A DNA stretch of 9,903 bases from Acidobacteriota bacterium (GCA_021799405.1 JAJZAL010000194.1:1-9903); one strand, 5' to 3'. Positions 1 through 7,169 are shown, numbered from the stretch's first letter. Program-made: numbers and translations. The notes: generated by a model not told the origin, from the sequence alone.

Positions 1-2182
1 CGCAATAGCGGTCGTAAACCGCATCGATGCGGTCGAAGACCTTGCCCTCCACGGCCGAGCGCAGAAGCTTGACATACTCGGCATGTGCCCACACCAGCGG
101 CACGGCAGAGCCAGCCGGCCTGCCCAGGCGCAGGCTGGTGCCCGGCCGGTTAGGCTCGTCCCAGACCTGTTCCGGCAGCATGTGACCGGCAGTGGCGAAG
201 CGCTCATAGGTGCGGATCAACGGTGTGATATCGCGGCCGGCTGCCAGTTCATAGTGGGCACGCTCGCCGGTGAGCAGCGGCCACACCCGCCCCTGGCCCC
301 AGCCCTCGTAGGGACCGCCGTCGGAGCGCTGGCCATAGCCGTCCCAGTTGTAACGCAGCCATCCCGGCCCCTGGGGCAGATCACGCTTCAGTATTGCGTC
401 GACGACCTTGAGCGAGTCCACAATCAGGGGATCGTCGGCGCGGCGAACGCCGTAGCGCACCAACTCCAGAAAGCCGCCATCAATAATCTCGCGGGCTTCA
501 AACTCGTATCGCGTACCGGGAGGCCGGTTCGACAGGCGGATCGTTTCTTTTCCGCAGCTTTCGTGCGCGTACGCCTCGCCGCACTCCGGCGGCCGGATGC
601 GCATGTAGTGGCGCTTGATCTCGGGATGAAGGATACCGTTGTTGGTGACGGTCCAGTCTTCGAGGTGATGCTCGATCCAGTCGGCGAACTCCTCAAGAAA
701 TACTGCCATCTCCGTGGACTCGTGGGCGTGCGCCATGTCGGCCGCGCAGATCAGGCCGGCGATTACCGCCGCCAGCGTGGAAGGCGAGTAGCCGGCGTTT
801 TCCTCCCAGCGCTCCTGGTGGGTGATGGGCGCATGGCGCACCAGGTAGCCAGCCGCACGCTCCACGAAGGGAAAAATCTTCAATCCGCCCAGCCCGTCGG
901 CCTTCCACAGCCGCCAGGCCAACATAATCGGGAACGCCACCTCGTCGAGCTGCTTACCGCTCCAGTAAGGGGTGCCGTCAATCCAGAAATTCTGCGCGAA
1001 GCCGCCGTTGGGCTGCTGCGTACAGGCCAGGTATACGAGGGCGCGCCGCGCCGTCTCCGCCCGCCCGCAGGCCAGCAGCGCCGTGGCCGTCTGCACCATG
1101 TCGCGTGTCCATACCAGGTGATAGCCGCCCAGATCGTCGTCGCTCTTCACCTGGCCCCACGGAATCGACGCCGAGGCCACAAAGGCGCCCGCGTAGGTCT
1201 TGTCTTCATGCGCCAGCAGGACGTTGTGGCTGGCCCGCATGAGCTTGCCGCCATCCTGCGTTTTGGCCGCTAGCCATTGCGGATGCGCGGCCCGTCGCCA
1301 CTGATCGATGAAGCGGCTGCGATGCTCCGCAAAAGGGATTGCCAGCGCTCCCATCGTCTTTTGTGCCGCCGGATGGTGGCCTTCGCCAATTCCGACGGCA
1401 ACCGTGAACTCCACCGCGCACTTTCCGGAGGCGCCGTTGCCGCGCTCTGCCTGCGCGATCTCCGTGGCGAGGTCCAATTCGCCCATGACGGCAATGTTGC
1501 CGCTGGTGGCTGAGCCAAACTCCCAATCCATGTGGAAGTTGTCCATCAGGTCGCGCCAGCCGTCGCTTTCACCCACAAAGCCGCAACTTACGCGCGAAAA
1601 GCCCAGGCTCGACGGCCCGCCATTGGCCGCCAGCGCCAGCGACCACCCATTCTTCCAGGCCAGCAGAACTTTGCGTCCGGCAATATCTACCGCGCGGGCG
1701 TTGTTGTCTGTTCCGCCGCCGTCGAGGCGCGGCGCCAGCAGGACGTAGACCTTGAGCCGCGGCAGAAGGTTCTCGTCGCCCTGCAGCCGCACATGCGTCA
1801 GCACGACCGAGTGATGGGGATCGCAGAGGATTTCCTTGGTCAGTTCGTACCGGCCTTCTGGATCCCGGTTCACATAGCGCACGCCCATCGCTTCGGGATG
1901 AATGTACTCGAAGGAGTTGTGCAGATCACGCTTTTCCTCATGCACGAAGGTTTCGCCGTCGGTGATGAGGAACTGCATGTCCCGTACCTGCGGGCGGTCG
2001 ATCGTGGGATGGTATACCTCGTTGAGAATGCCATGCGAGCAGGTGAACCAGATCCGGCTCGATGCCGAGTATGCAGTGCCCACCGCGTCCTTGAGGCTCG
2101 ATGTCCAGCGCGGTCTCATGCCGGGAGTGCCAAAGGCTTCCCCCTGCTGTTCTAGCCACCTGTAGAGGGGCTGGTCGCTCAT
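1..2182 (-). CDS. Glucoamylase, glycoside hydrolase family 15 (3' end beyond window)
   Basis: Open reading frame of 727 complete codons from ATG 2182 that runs off the left edge without a stop. By family knowledge it releases glucose from the non-reducing ends of alpha-glucans (starch, maltodextrin, glycogen). Residues of about 15-290 look like the beta-rich N-terminal domain of bacterial glucoamylase/glucodextranase, and about 305 onward is the (alpha/alpha)6 catalytic domain. Visible motifs are WTRDM at 358-362, RWEENAGYSP near 458-467 (general acid E460 or E461) and GERAHYEL with E640 as the likely general base. Bacterial members are usually a little longer than this, so only a C-terminal piece is missing. 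The N-terminus (MSDQPLYRWLEQQGEAFG) has no signal peptide, which suggests a cytoplasmic enzyme working on glycogen or imported dextrins. There is no clear Shine-Dalgarno before ATG 2182; an in-frame TGA about 60 bases upstream bounds the start, with only a TTG between. GH15 also contains trehalases and glucodextranases, so the substrate is inferred. Confidence 0.93.
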   Translation of the reverse strand, partial: MSDQPLYRWLEQQGEAFGTPGMRPRWTSSLKDAVGTAYSASSRIWFTCSHGILNEVYHPTIDRPQVRDMQFLITDGETFVHEEKRDLHNSFEYIHPEAMGVRYVNRDPEGRYELTKEILCDPHHSVVLTHVRLQGDENLLPRLKVYVLLAPRLDGGGTDNNARAVDIAGRKVLLAWKNGWSLALAANGGPSSLGFSRVSCGFVGESDGWRDLMDNFHMDWEFGSATSGNIAVMGELDLATEIAQAERGNGASGKCAVEFTVAVGIGEGHHPAAQKTMGALAIPFAEHRSRFIDQWRRAAHPQWLAAKTQDGGKLMRASHNVLLAHEDKTYAGAFVASASIPWGQVKSDDDLGGYHLVWTRDMVQTATALLACGRAETARRALVYLACTQQPNGGFAQNFWIDGTPYWSGKQLDEVAFPIMLAWRLWKADGLGGLKIFPFVERAAGYLVRHAPITHQERWEENAGYSPSTLAAVIAGLICAADMAHAHESTEMAVFLEEFADWIEHHLEDWTVTNNGILHPEIKRHYMRIRPPECGEAYAHESCGKETIRLSNRPPGTRYEFEAREIIDGGFLELVRYGVRRADDPLIVDSLKVVDAILKRDLPQGPGWLRYNWDGYGQRSDGGPYEGWGQGRVWPLLTGERAHYELAAGRDITPLIRTYERFATAGHMLPEQVWDEPNRPGTSLRLGRPAGSAVPLVWAHAEYVKLLRSAVEGKVFDRIDAVYDRYC

Positions 2183-2378
2183 AGATTCAATGTCACTTTC
2201 GGAGTGGGAAGTTGAAGAGGTTGAAAATAGACACGCCAATCACCAAGCGGCTCGGTGGCACCCTCTCCTTTCGACGCGCTGCCGGGCCTGAAGGATGCTT
2301 TTGGCCGGAAACCTGCCCCTTTCCCAACTTTCCCGCACCCTTGTGCCGCGTTTCTGCATCCATCTCAGAAAGAAGGTT

Positions 2379-2408
2379 CTTATCGCGCGCGTGACGCCCG
2401 GGAGTCAA
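2379..2408 (-). promoter_or_regulatory. Candidate sigma-70 promoter for glucoamylase
   Basis: Read on the minus strand, TTGACT (2408-2403) is followed after 18 bases by GATAAG (2384-2379). The -35 box matches consensus at 5 of 6 positions and the -10 box at 4 of 6. A start near 2372 would give a leader of about 190 bases before ATG 2182, which is long. A promoter closer to the gene could have been missed. Confidence 0.4.
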
Positions 2409-2434
2409 CCGCCGGCTCACACTTTGTCGCTAAC

Positions 2435-2450
2435 CGCCCTGTGCAGGGCG
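2435..2450. promoter_or_regulatory. Palindrome over the sodA -35 region (putative operator)
   Basis: A perfect inverted repeat, CGCCCTG-TG-CAGGGCG, 7-base arms around 2 bases. It covers the position where the -35 box should lie if TACAAT at 2466-2471 is the sodA -10 box. A protein bound there would block polymerase, so a repressor site is the simplest reading. I do not recognise it as a Fur box or another named operator. Confidence 0.4.
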
Positions 2451-2471
2451 CAACCCCTTTCACAGTACAAT
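2443..2471 (+). promoter_or_regulatory. Candidate sodA promoter
   Basis: TACAAT (2466-2471) is a 5-of-6 match to the -10 consensus and lies 22 bases before the sodA start codon. The -35 position 17 bases upstream (2443-2448, GCAGGG) does not match consensus, so the promoter may need an activator or rely on the -10 box. The leader would be only about 15 bases and would begin near the ribosome site. Confidence 0.4.
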
Positions 2472-2477
2472 CCGAAC

Positions 2478-2484
2478 GGAGGAG
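2478..2484 (+). promoter_or_regulatory. Ribosome binding site of sodA
   Basis: GGAGGAG lies 9 bases before ATG 2494. It is strong and fixes this start, which also gives the standard SOD N-terminus ([12 protein letters not shown]). Confidence 0.85.
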
Positions 2485-2493
2485 ATTTCCCGT

Positions 2494-3117
2494 ATGGCAT
2501 ATGAATTGGCACCGCTTCCCTATGACTATTCTGCCCTCGAGCCTTTCATCGACACGGAAACCATGCACCTGCATCACGACAAGCATCACCAGGCTTACAT
2601 CAACAATGTGAACGCCGCCCTGGCCAACCATCCCGCCCTGGCGGCCCTGTCGGTCGATGATCTGCTGCGTGATCTGAACAAGATTCCCGACGATATCCGT
2701 ACCACCGTCCGCAACAATGGCGGCGGCCACTCGAACCACACTGCCTTCTGGAATCTGATGGGCCTTGCGGGCTCGCACGGAATCGGCGGCGCACCAACCG
2801 GCGCAATCGCCGCGCAGATTCAGGCCGATTTTGGGGACTTTGAAGCTTTCAAAAAGGCCTTCAACGACACCGCCGCGAAGCAGTTCGGCTCCGGCTGGGG
2901 CTGGCTGGTCTTCCAGAACGGCAAGCTCAGGGTCATGTCCACTGCCAACCAGGACTCGCCGCTGTCGCAGGGGCTGTACCCGATCCTCGGCAACGACGTG
3001 TGGGAGCACGCCTACTATCTCAAGTACCAGAACCGCCGTCCGGAGTATCTGGCCGCATGGTGGAACGTGGTCAACTGGGCTGAGGTGAACAAGCGCTTTG
3101 CCGTGGCCAAGGGATAA
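2494..3117 (+). CDS. sodA: Superoxide dismutase, Mn-type (Fe/Mn family)
   Basis: A protein of 207 residues, the usual family length, converting superoxide to oxygen and hydrogen peroxide. All four metal ligands are visible: H27 (LHHDKHH), H82 (GHSNH), D168 and H172 (DVWEHAYYL), at the same positions as in E. coli MnSOD. The N-terminal helical hairpin is about residues 1-90 and the alpha/beta C-terminal domain about 95-205. Metal preference reads as manganese: the GGGH stretch carries the Mn-type glycine (G78), and STANQDSPL carries the C-terminal-domain glutamine (Q153) that orders active-site water in MnSODs. Cambialistic use of iron cannot be excluded from sequence. There is no signal peptide, so it is cytoplasmic. 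It appears monocistronic, with its own promoter and a strong ribosome site, and converges on the transporter gene downstream. Confidence 0.97.
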   Translation: MAYELAPLPYDYSALEPFIDTETMHLHHDKHHQAYINNVNAALANHPALAALSVDDLLRDLNKIPDDIRTTVRNNGGGHSNHTAFWNLMGLAGSHGIGGAPTGAIAAQIQADFGDFEAFKKAFNDTAAKQFGSGWGWLVFQNGKLRVMSTANQDSPLSQGLYPILGNDVWEHAYYLKYQNRRPEYLAAWWNVVNWAEVNKRFAVAKG

Positions 3118-3120
3118 GAA

Positions 3121-3148
3121 CAGTTGCCAGTGTTCAGTTGTCAGTTGT
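3121..3148 (+). repeat. Heptamer tandem repeat, about four CAGTTGT-like units
   Basis: Starting three bases after the sodA stop codon, the units CAGTTGC, CAGTGTT, CAGTTGT and CAGTTGT follow each other in exact 7-base register (3121, 3128, 3135, 3142). The last two are identical and the others differ at one to three positions. It lies in the sodA 3' untranslated region. Confidence 0.75.
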
Positions 3149-3153
3149 GAAAA

Positions 3154-3180
3154 TACACCGGCCGGCGCAGGGCTGGTGTA
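3154..3180 (-). terminator. Candidate intrinsic terminator, minus strand
   Basis: A 10-base-pair stem, TACACCGGCC against GGCTGGTGTA (one G.U pair), with a 7-base loop at 3164-3170. On the minus strand it is followed directly by TTTTCA, a short U-tract, so it could end the carrier/dehydrogenase transcript about 150 bases after the carrier stop codon. On the plus strand no U-tract follows, but the stem could still protect the sodA 3' end. Confidence 0.45.
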
Positions 3181-3183
3181 AGT

Positions 3184-3236
3184 GGAAACATTCCAGGTTC
3201 AGGGTTGTGGGCCTGGAATTTCCCGTCTCTGACGGG
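3184..3236. other. Two further hairpins in the convergent gap
   Basis: GGAAA-CA-TTCCAGG (3184-3197) pairs with CCTGGAATTTCC (3212-3223), giving 12 base pairs with a two-base bulge. Next to it CCCGTC (3222-3227) pairs with GACGGG (3231-3236) around a TCT loop. The two share bases 3222-3223. Neither has a convincing U-tract. Position between converging genes suggests transcript-end structures. Confidence 0.5.
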
Positions 3237-3330
3237 CGTGTGAGTGTGTGCCCTCGCGAGAGTCTTCAGGATCTCTTTCGCGCAGTGAGGATGGGGCCTG
3301 TCCGCGGCGTTTTGCGTCCGGAATCCCGAT

Positions 3331-4632
3331 CTATGCCTCGGGGTGAACGGCACGGCGTGGCGATGCCTGCCGGTCAAGCAGGAGCATGACAACTGCCGAA
3401 AGCGCCAGCAATGCGCCCACGGCATCGAGGCCACCGGCGTAGCTGCCCGACCTGCTCTTGATCCAGCCGATCAGGAATGGGCCCAGGAAGCCGCCCAGGT
3501 TTCCGAGCGAGTTGATCCAGGCGATGCCCGCGGCCACGCCGGTTCCCGAGAGAAACATGCTGGGCATGGCCCATAGCGGCGGCTTGGACGCGTTCACGCC
3601 GAAGTTGACGATGATCAGCGCCAGCAGAACGGGCACGATGGCCTGTGCGGCGCCTACCCACACAAATCCCACAAAAGCTGCGGCACAGGGAATGACGACG
3701 TGCCAGGTGCGCTCCAGCGTGAGGTCGGAGTTGCGCGCCCACGCCATCATGGCCACGATGGCGACGAAGCCGGGGATAGAGTTGAGCCAGCCGATGGTCA
3801 GCGACGAATAGCCGAACTGCTTGAGGATGAGCGGAGACCACAACCCGGCAGCGTAAAGTCCGGCTGAGGTGCCTGTGTAAATCAGCGAAAGCGCCAGGAC
3901 ACGGGGATTGCGCAGCGACTCCCATGCGGAGCCCGATTGCCGGAGGGGCTTGGCAACTGTGGCCTCTTCGGCGTGCAAGGTGGCCGTGAGCCAGGCACAC
4001 TCTTCCGGCGCGAGCCAGCGCGCCTCTTGGGGGCGGTCGGCCAGCACCTTCAGAACCAGCAGGCCGAGCAGGACCGCCGGCAGTCCTTCCATGATGTAGA
4101 GCCACTGCCAGTTGCTGAGGCCGGCGATGGTGGGCAACTCCATCAGCGCGCCCGAGATAGGCGAACCGGCGGCCGTGGAGAGAGGCGCGGCGGCCATAAA
4201 GGCGGCGATCGCCAGGGCCCGGTGGCGGCCGGGAAACCACATCGTCAAATACAGGATGATGCCAGGGAAAAATCCACCCTCCGTGGCGCCCAGCAGGAAG
4301 CGCAGCACGCAAAAGCTGACCGGGCCGACGGCGAATGCCGATGCCGCCGAGACCAGTCCCCAGACGACCACCACCCAGGCGATCCAGCGCCGCGCGCCCA
4401 TCCGGTAAAGGATCAGGTTCGACGGCACCTGGAAGAGCACGTAGCCCACGAAAAAGATGCCGCCGCCGAAGCCGAAAACGGCTGGCGACAGTCCGATCGC
4501 CTTGTTCATGGTGAAGGCCGCGAAGCCTACGTTGACGCGGTCGAGGAAGCTGACGAAGTAGAGCAGCATCACGAACGGAAGAATGCGCAGGTTCAGCTTG
4601 CGCACTACGCGGGTTTCGAGGGCTGCAGTCAT
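3331..4632 (-). CDS. MFS transporter, anion:cation symporter (ACS) family
   Basis: A membrane protein of 433 residues with about twelve hydrophobic segments, the usual major-facilitator length. The first segment ends in SFLDRVNVGFAA, the DRxNVGFA signature of ACS carriers (tartrate, phthalate, galactonate, glucarate permeases), and the loop after helix 2 reads YRMGARRW. Further family-typical text is the GATEGGFFPG and LTMWFPGRHRA stretch. By family it moves an organic anion inward with protons. I chose ATG 4632 (MTAALETRVVRKLNLRILPF) over the longer open frame from 4731, because the extra 33 residues overlap the upstream gene and are arginine/proline-rich without helix character. The start lies 11 bases after the end of the dehydrogenase gene and has only a weak ribosome site, which points to translational coupling. 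Context makes a tartrate or malate-like acid the likely substrate; this is inference. Confidence 0.9.
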   Translation of the reverse strand: MTAALETRVVRKLNLRILPFVMLLYFVSFLDRVNVGFAAFTMNKAIGLSPAVFGFGGGIFFVGYVLFQVPSNLILYRMGARRWIAWVVVVWGLVSAASAFAVGPVSFCVLRFLLGATEGGFFPGIILYLTMWFPGRHRALAIAAFMAAAPLSTAAGSPISGALMELPTIAGLSNWQWLYIMEGLPAVLLGLLVLKVLADRPQEARWLAPEECAWLTATLHAEEATVAKPLRQSGSAWESLRNPRVLALSLIYTGTSAGLYAAGLWSPLILKQFGYSSLTIGWLNSIPGFVAIVAMMAWARNSDLTLERTWHVVIPCAAAFVGFVWVGAAQAIVPVLLALIIVNFGVNASKPPLWAMPSMFLSGTGVAAGIAWINSLGNLGGFLGPFLIGWIKSRSGSYAGGLDAVGALLALSAVVMLLLDRQASPRRAVHPEA

Positions 4633-4642
4633 GGGCGCGGAC

Positions 4643-5731
4643 TCACGCAGTCGCCAAAGGCCTGGAAGAAGTGATGGCGGCGCAGACGGCTTCAGTGACC
4701 TGTGCCGTGGTGGCCGTGCCGCCCAGGTCACGCGTGTGCAGTGCAGGATTGGCCGTGACCTGCTCGACGGCCTGCATCAGCCGCGCGGCGGCGGCGGCTT
4801 CGCCCAGGTGATCGAGCATCATGGCCGCGGTCCAGAAGGTGCCGACCGGGTTGGCGATACCTTTGCCCATGATGTCGAAGGCGGAGCCGTGGATGGGCTC
4901 GAACATCGACGGATAGACGCGCTCGGGATTGATGTTGGCGGTGGGGCCGATGCCCAGGCTGCCGGCCAGCGCGGCGGCCAGGTCGCTGAGGATATCGGCG
5001 TGCAGGTTGGTGGCCACGATCGTGTCGAGCGAGGCTGGCCGGTTCACCATGCGCGCCGTCATCGCGTCCACCATCTCCTTGTCACAGGCGACGTCAGGAA
5101 AATCCTTCGCCACTTCGCGCGCCACATCATCCCACATCACCATGGCGTGGCGCTGCGCGTTGCTCTTGGTGACGACCGTGAGCAGCTTGCGCGGGCGGGA
5201 CTGGGCAAGTTTGAAGGCGTAGCGCTGGATGCGCTCGACCCCGGCACGTGTCATCACCGACAGGTCGGTAGCTACCTCGATAGGGAATCCCTGGTGGACC
5301 CGGCCACCGGCGCCGGAGTATTCGCCCTCGGTATTCTCGCGCACGATCACCCAATTCAGATCCTCGGGGCGGCAGCGCTTCAGGGGCGCGTCGATGCCGG
5401 GGAGAATGCGCGTGGGCCGCACGTTGGCGTACTGATCGAGTCCCTGGCAGATCTTGAGCCGCAGACCCCACAGCGTGATGTGGTCGGGAATATCCGGGTC
5501 ACCGGCGGAGCCGAAGAGGATGGCGTCTTTGCCACGCAGGGCATCGAGACCGTTGGCCGGCATCATCTCGCCGTGTTTGCGATAGGCGTCGCCGCCCCAG
5601 TCGAAGCTCTCAAACTCCATCTGGAAGCCGCTTTCCGTGCCTGCGAGCGCTTCAAGAACCTGCCTCCCAGCGGGCACAACTTCCTTGCCGATGCCGTCAC
5701 CGGGAATCAACGCAATACGGTAAGACTTCAT
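4643..5731 (-). CDS. ttuC: Tartrate/D-malate dehydrogenase (isocitrate/isopropylmalate dehydrogenase superfamily)
   Basis: A protein of 362 residues, typical for the TtuC/DmlA branch of the beta-decarboxylating dehydrogenases. It would oxidise D-malate (to pyruvate and CO2), tartrate or a related 2-hydroxyacid in the cytoplasm. Seen in order: the IPGDGIGKEV N-terminus (8-18), substrate-binding R91, R105 and R131 (VRENTEGEYSG, with the catalytic-type Y138), K189 in VTKSN, and acidic metal ligands D222, D246 and D250. The coenzyme loop HGSAFDIMGKGIANP (281-295) carries D286, the aspartate linked with NAD rather than NADP preference. The start is firm: AAGGAG sits 8 bases before ATG 5731. It is the first gene of an operon with the ACS-family carrier, an arrangement matching hydroxy-dicarboxylate use. 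Isopropylmalate dehydrogenase is less likely because of the ENTEGEYSGAGGR motif and the absence of leu neighbours. The symbol names the family; tartrate and D-malate activity cannot be separated here. Confidence 0.88.
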   Translation of the reverse strand: MKSYRIALIPGDGIGKEVVPAGRQVLEALAGTESGFQMEFESFDWGGDAYRKHGEMMPANGLDALRGKDAILFGSAGDPDIPDHITLWGLRLKICQGLDQYANVRPTRILPGIDAPLKRCRPEDLNWVIVRENTEGEYSGAGGRVHQGFPIEVATDLSVMTRAGVERIQRYAFKLAQSRPRKLLTVVTKSNAQRHAMVMWDDVAREVAKDFPDVACDKEMVDAMTARMVNRPASLDTIVATNLHADILSDLAAALAGSLGIGPTANINPERVYPSMFEPIHGSAFDIMGKGIANPVGTFWTAAMMLDHLGEAAAAARLMQAVEQVTANPALHTRDLGGTATTAQVTEAVCAAITSSRPLATA

Positions 5732-5758
5732 TTCCAGTGCTCCTTTTCGAACAGGCCC

Positions 5759-5764
5759 ATTCTA
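5759..5764 (-). promoter_or_regulatory. Candidate -10 box of the dehydrogenase/carrier operon
   Basis: On the minus strand TAGAAT (5764-5759) matches the -10 consensus at 5 of 6 positions and would start transcription about 20 bases before ATG 5731. No good -35 box lies 16-18 bases upstream; that place is taken by the inverted repeat at 5771-5790. Confidence 0.4.
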
Positions 5765-5770
5765 CCCGCA

Positions 5771-5790
5771 GAGGCCGCAGGAGTGGCCTC
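5771..5790. promoter_or_regulatory. Inverted repeat over the operon's -35 region (putative operator)
   Basis: GAGGCC (5771-5776) and GGCCTC (5785-5790) are perfect inverted arms around 8 bases, 20 bases in all. They span the expected -35 position of the minus-strand promoter. The geometry suits a dimeric regulator. No regulator gene is adjacent in the window. Confidence 0.35.
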
Positions 5791-5812
5791 ATTGAAATCG
5801 GGTAAACGAGAT

Positions 5813-5842
5813 TTCCCGGTCATCAAGCTGCTGTTGTACACT
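5813..5842 (+). promoter_or_regulatory. Candidate promoter for the methyltransferase gene
   Basis: TACACT (5837-5842) is a plausible -10 box preceded by G, as in the candidate promoters at 2466 and 8391. The -35 position 18 bases upstream reads TTCCCG (5813-5818), a poor match. The leader would be about 97 bases. Confidence 0.3.
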
Positions 5843-5945
5843 CGTCGAGACGGCCCCCTGAAACCGGCTCCTTCCCCGCCGGGCGCATTGCACGACGGAC
5901 GGGCTTCCCCCACAGGAAAATCACGAAACCGAAGAGGAGGTCACC

Positions 5946-6962
5946 ATGACTACGCCCGCACCCCAACCTGATCACATTCTGCAAACCGGACTTGCCTTCT
6001 GGGCCTCGAAAACATTGCTGAGCGCCGTCGAAATGGAGGTCTTCACCGAACTGGCGAAGCGCCCTGAAAATCTGGAAACGCTGGCTGGCCGCCTCGGCCT
6101 GCATCCCCGCTCCGCGCATGATTTCCTCGATGCGCTGGTAGCCCTGGGATTCCTGCAACGCGAGGCCGGCTTCTACCTCAACACGCCGGCAACCGACCTC
6201 TATCTGGATAAGCACAAGCCGTCGTACATCGGCGGCATTCTGGAGATGGCGAACCGCCGGCTCTATCCCCACTGGAGCAAGCTGACGACGGCGCTCCGAA
6301 CCGGCCAGCCGCAGGGCGAAGCCGGGCCGGGCGCAACTGACACCTTTGCCGCTCTCTATGCCGATCCGGACCGGCTCAAGGGATTTCTGCGCGCCATGAC
6401 CGGCGTGAGCCGCGGCGCCAACATGGCCATCGCCGCGAAATTTCCCTGGGATCAATACCAGACCGTAGCCGATGCGGGACCGGCGCAGGGCGATCTGCTT
6501 GCCCAGGTGGCGCTGAAGAACCAGCACCTCTCCGGCATCGGATTTGATCTTCCGGAGGTGGGCCCCATCTTCGAAGAGTACATGGCAGAGCATGGCTTGT
6601 CGGACCGGGTTCAATTCATAGGAGGCAGCTTCTTTGCCGATCCACTGCCCAGCACGGACGTGATCATGATGGGCCACATCCTGCACGACTGGAATCTCGA
6701 AGAGAAGCGCATGCTGATCGGCAAGGCGCACGCGGCTCTGCCCAAGGGCGGTGCGCTGCTTGTATACGATGCCATGATTGACGACGACCGCTCGAAGAAC
6801 GCCTTTGGCCTGTTGATGAGCCTGAATATGCTGATCGAAACCCCCGGCGGATTCGACTATACGGGATCGGACTGCATGGCCTGGATGAAGGACGCGGGCT
6901 TCCGTGAGACGCGCATCGAGCACCTGGTCGGGCCGGACTCGATGGTGGTGGCGGTCAAATAG
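5946..6962 (+). CDS. SAM-dependent methyltransferase, O-methyltransferase (acetylserotonin/hydroxyneurosporene) type
   Basis: A protein of 338 residues, the usual length for small-molecule O-methyltransferases of this class. An N-terminal helical dimerisation/winged-helix region (about 10-85, with the [25 protein letters not shown] helix-turn-helix stretch) precedes a Rossmann-fold SAM domain (about 155-335). Motif I is [10 protein letters not shown] (174-183), D201 in GFDLPEV should bind the ribose hydroxyls, and [10 protein letters not shown] is 226-235. HILHDWN (244-250) holds H247, the position of the catalytic base in plant and carotenoid-type homologues. Motif I lacks two of the three glycines of the usual GxGxG, although the AQGD form seems typical of a bacterial subgroup. 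The start is fixed by AGGAGGT at 5935-5941, 4 bases before ATG. The substrate cannot be read from the sequence, and no biosynthetic neighbours are present. Confidence 0.88.
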   Translation: MTTPAPQPDHILQTGLAFWASKTLLSAVEMEVFTELAKRPENLETLAGRLGLHPRSAHDFLDALVALGFLQREAGFYLNTPATDLYLDKHKPSYIGGILEMANRRLYPHWSKLTTALRTGQPQGEAGPGATDTFAALYADPDRLKGFLRAMTGVSRGANMAIAAKFPWDQYQTVADAGPAQGDLLAQVALKNQHLSGIGFDLPEVGPIFEEYMAEHGLSDRVQFIGGSFFADPLPSTDVIMMGHILHDWNLEEKRMLIGKAHAALPKGGALLVYDAMIDDDRSKNAFGLLMSLNMLIETPGGFDYTGSDCMAWMKDAGFRETRIEHLVGPDSMVVAVK

Positions 6963-6982
6963 GTTTTGGCGACTGCGCATTG

Positions 6983-7033
6983 GGCGCCTTGCGGTCGGGT
7001 GGCTCTCACGCGCCGCGCGGCCCGCAAGGCGCC
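6983..7033. repeat. 12-base perfect inverted repeat after the methyltransferase gene
   Basis: GGCGCCTTGCGG (6983-6994) and CCGCAAGGCGCC (7022-7033) are perfect complements separated by 27 G+C-rich bases, starting about 20 bases after the stop codon. No U-tract follows on either strand. It may be a transcript-end structure or a REP-like element. Confidence 0.65.
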
Positions 7034-7169
7034 ATCCTTATTGCCGGTACCGTAATGAGAGACGCATACCCGGACTGTGACCGAAGGCACATGAGCATTT
7101 CGCAGGGCGCGCGACAATAGCGTTATCGGCGCACTTGTGGTTCCCTGTGCCGGGTGGAGATGAGATTTT

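Larger units (their letters stand above)
2183..2493. other. Divergent intergenic control region, glucoamylase / sodA
   Basis: This 311-base gap separates the starts of two genes that point away from each other. I see no convincing gene in it; the short open frames lack ribosome sites and protein-like composition. It holds a candidate minus-strand promoter (2379-2408), a candidate plus-strand promoter with an overlapping palindrome (2435-2471) and the sodA ribosome site. The roughly 190 bases between the minus-strand promoter and the glucoamylase start show nothing I can name. Confidence 0.7.

Noticed and set aside
83..1273. Plus-strand open frame of 396 codons
   Set aside because: Antisense to the glucoamylase; arginine- and proline-rich with no motif. 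The opposite strand has clear GH15 catalytic motifs.
4633..4731. 33-codon N-terminal extension of the MFS carrier
   Set aside because: Overlaps the end of the dehydrogenase gene, rich in arginine and proline, and absent from the usual ACS-carrier N-terminus.
4583..5971. Plus-strand open frame of 462 codons
   Set aside because: Antisense to the tartrate/D-malate dehydrogenase; high G+C content keeps the frame open, and no protein motif is visible.
5823..6980. Minus-strand open frame of 385 codons
   Set aside because: Antisense to the methyltransferase, whose sense frame has a strong ribosome site and family motifs.
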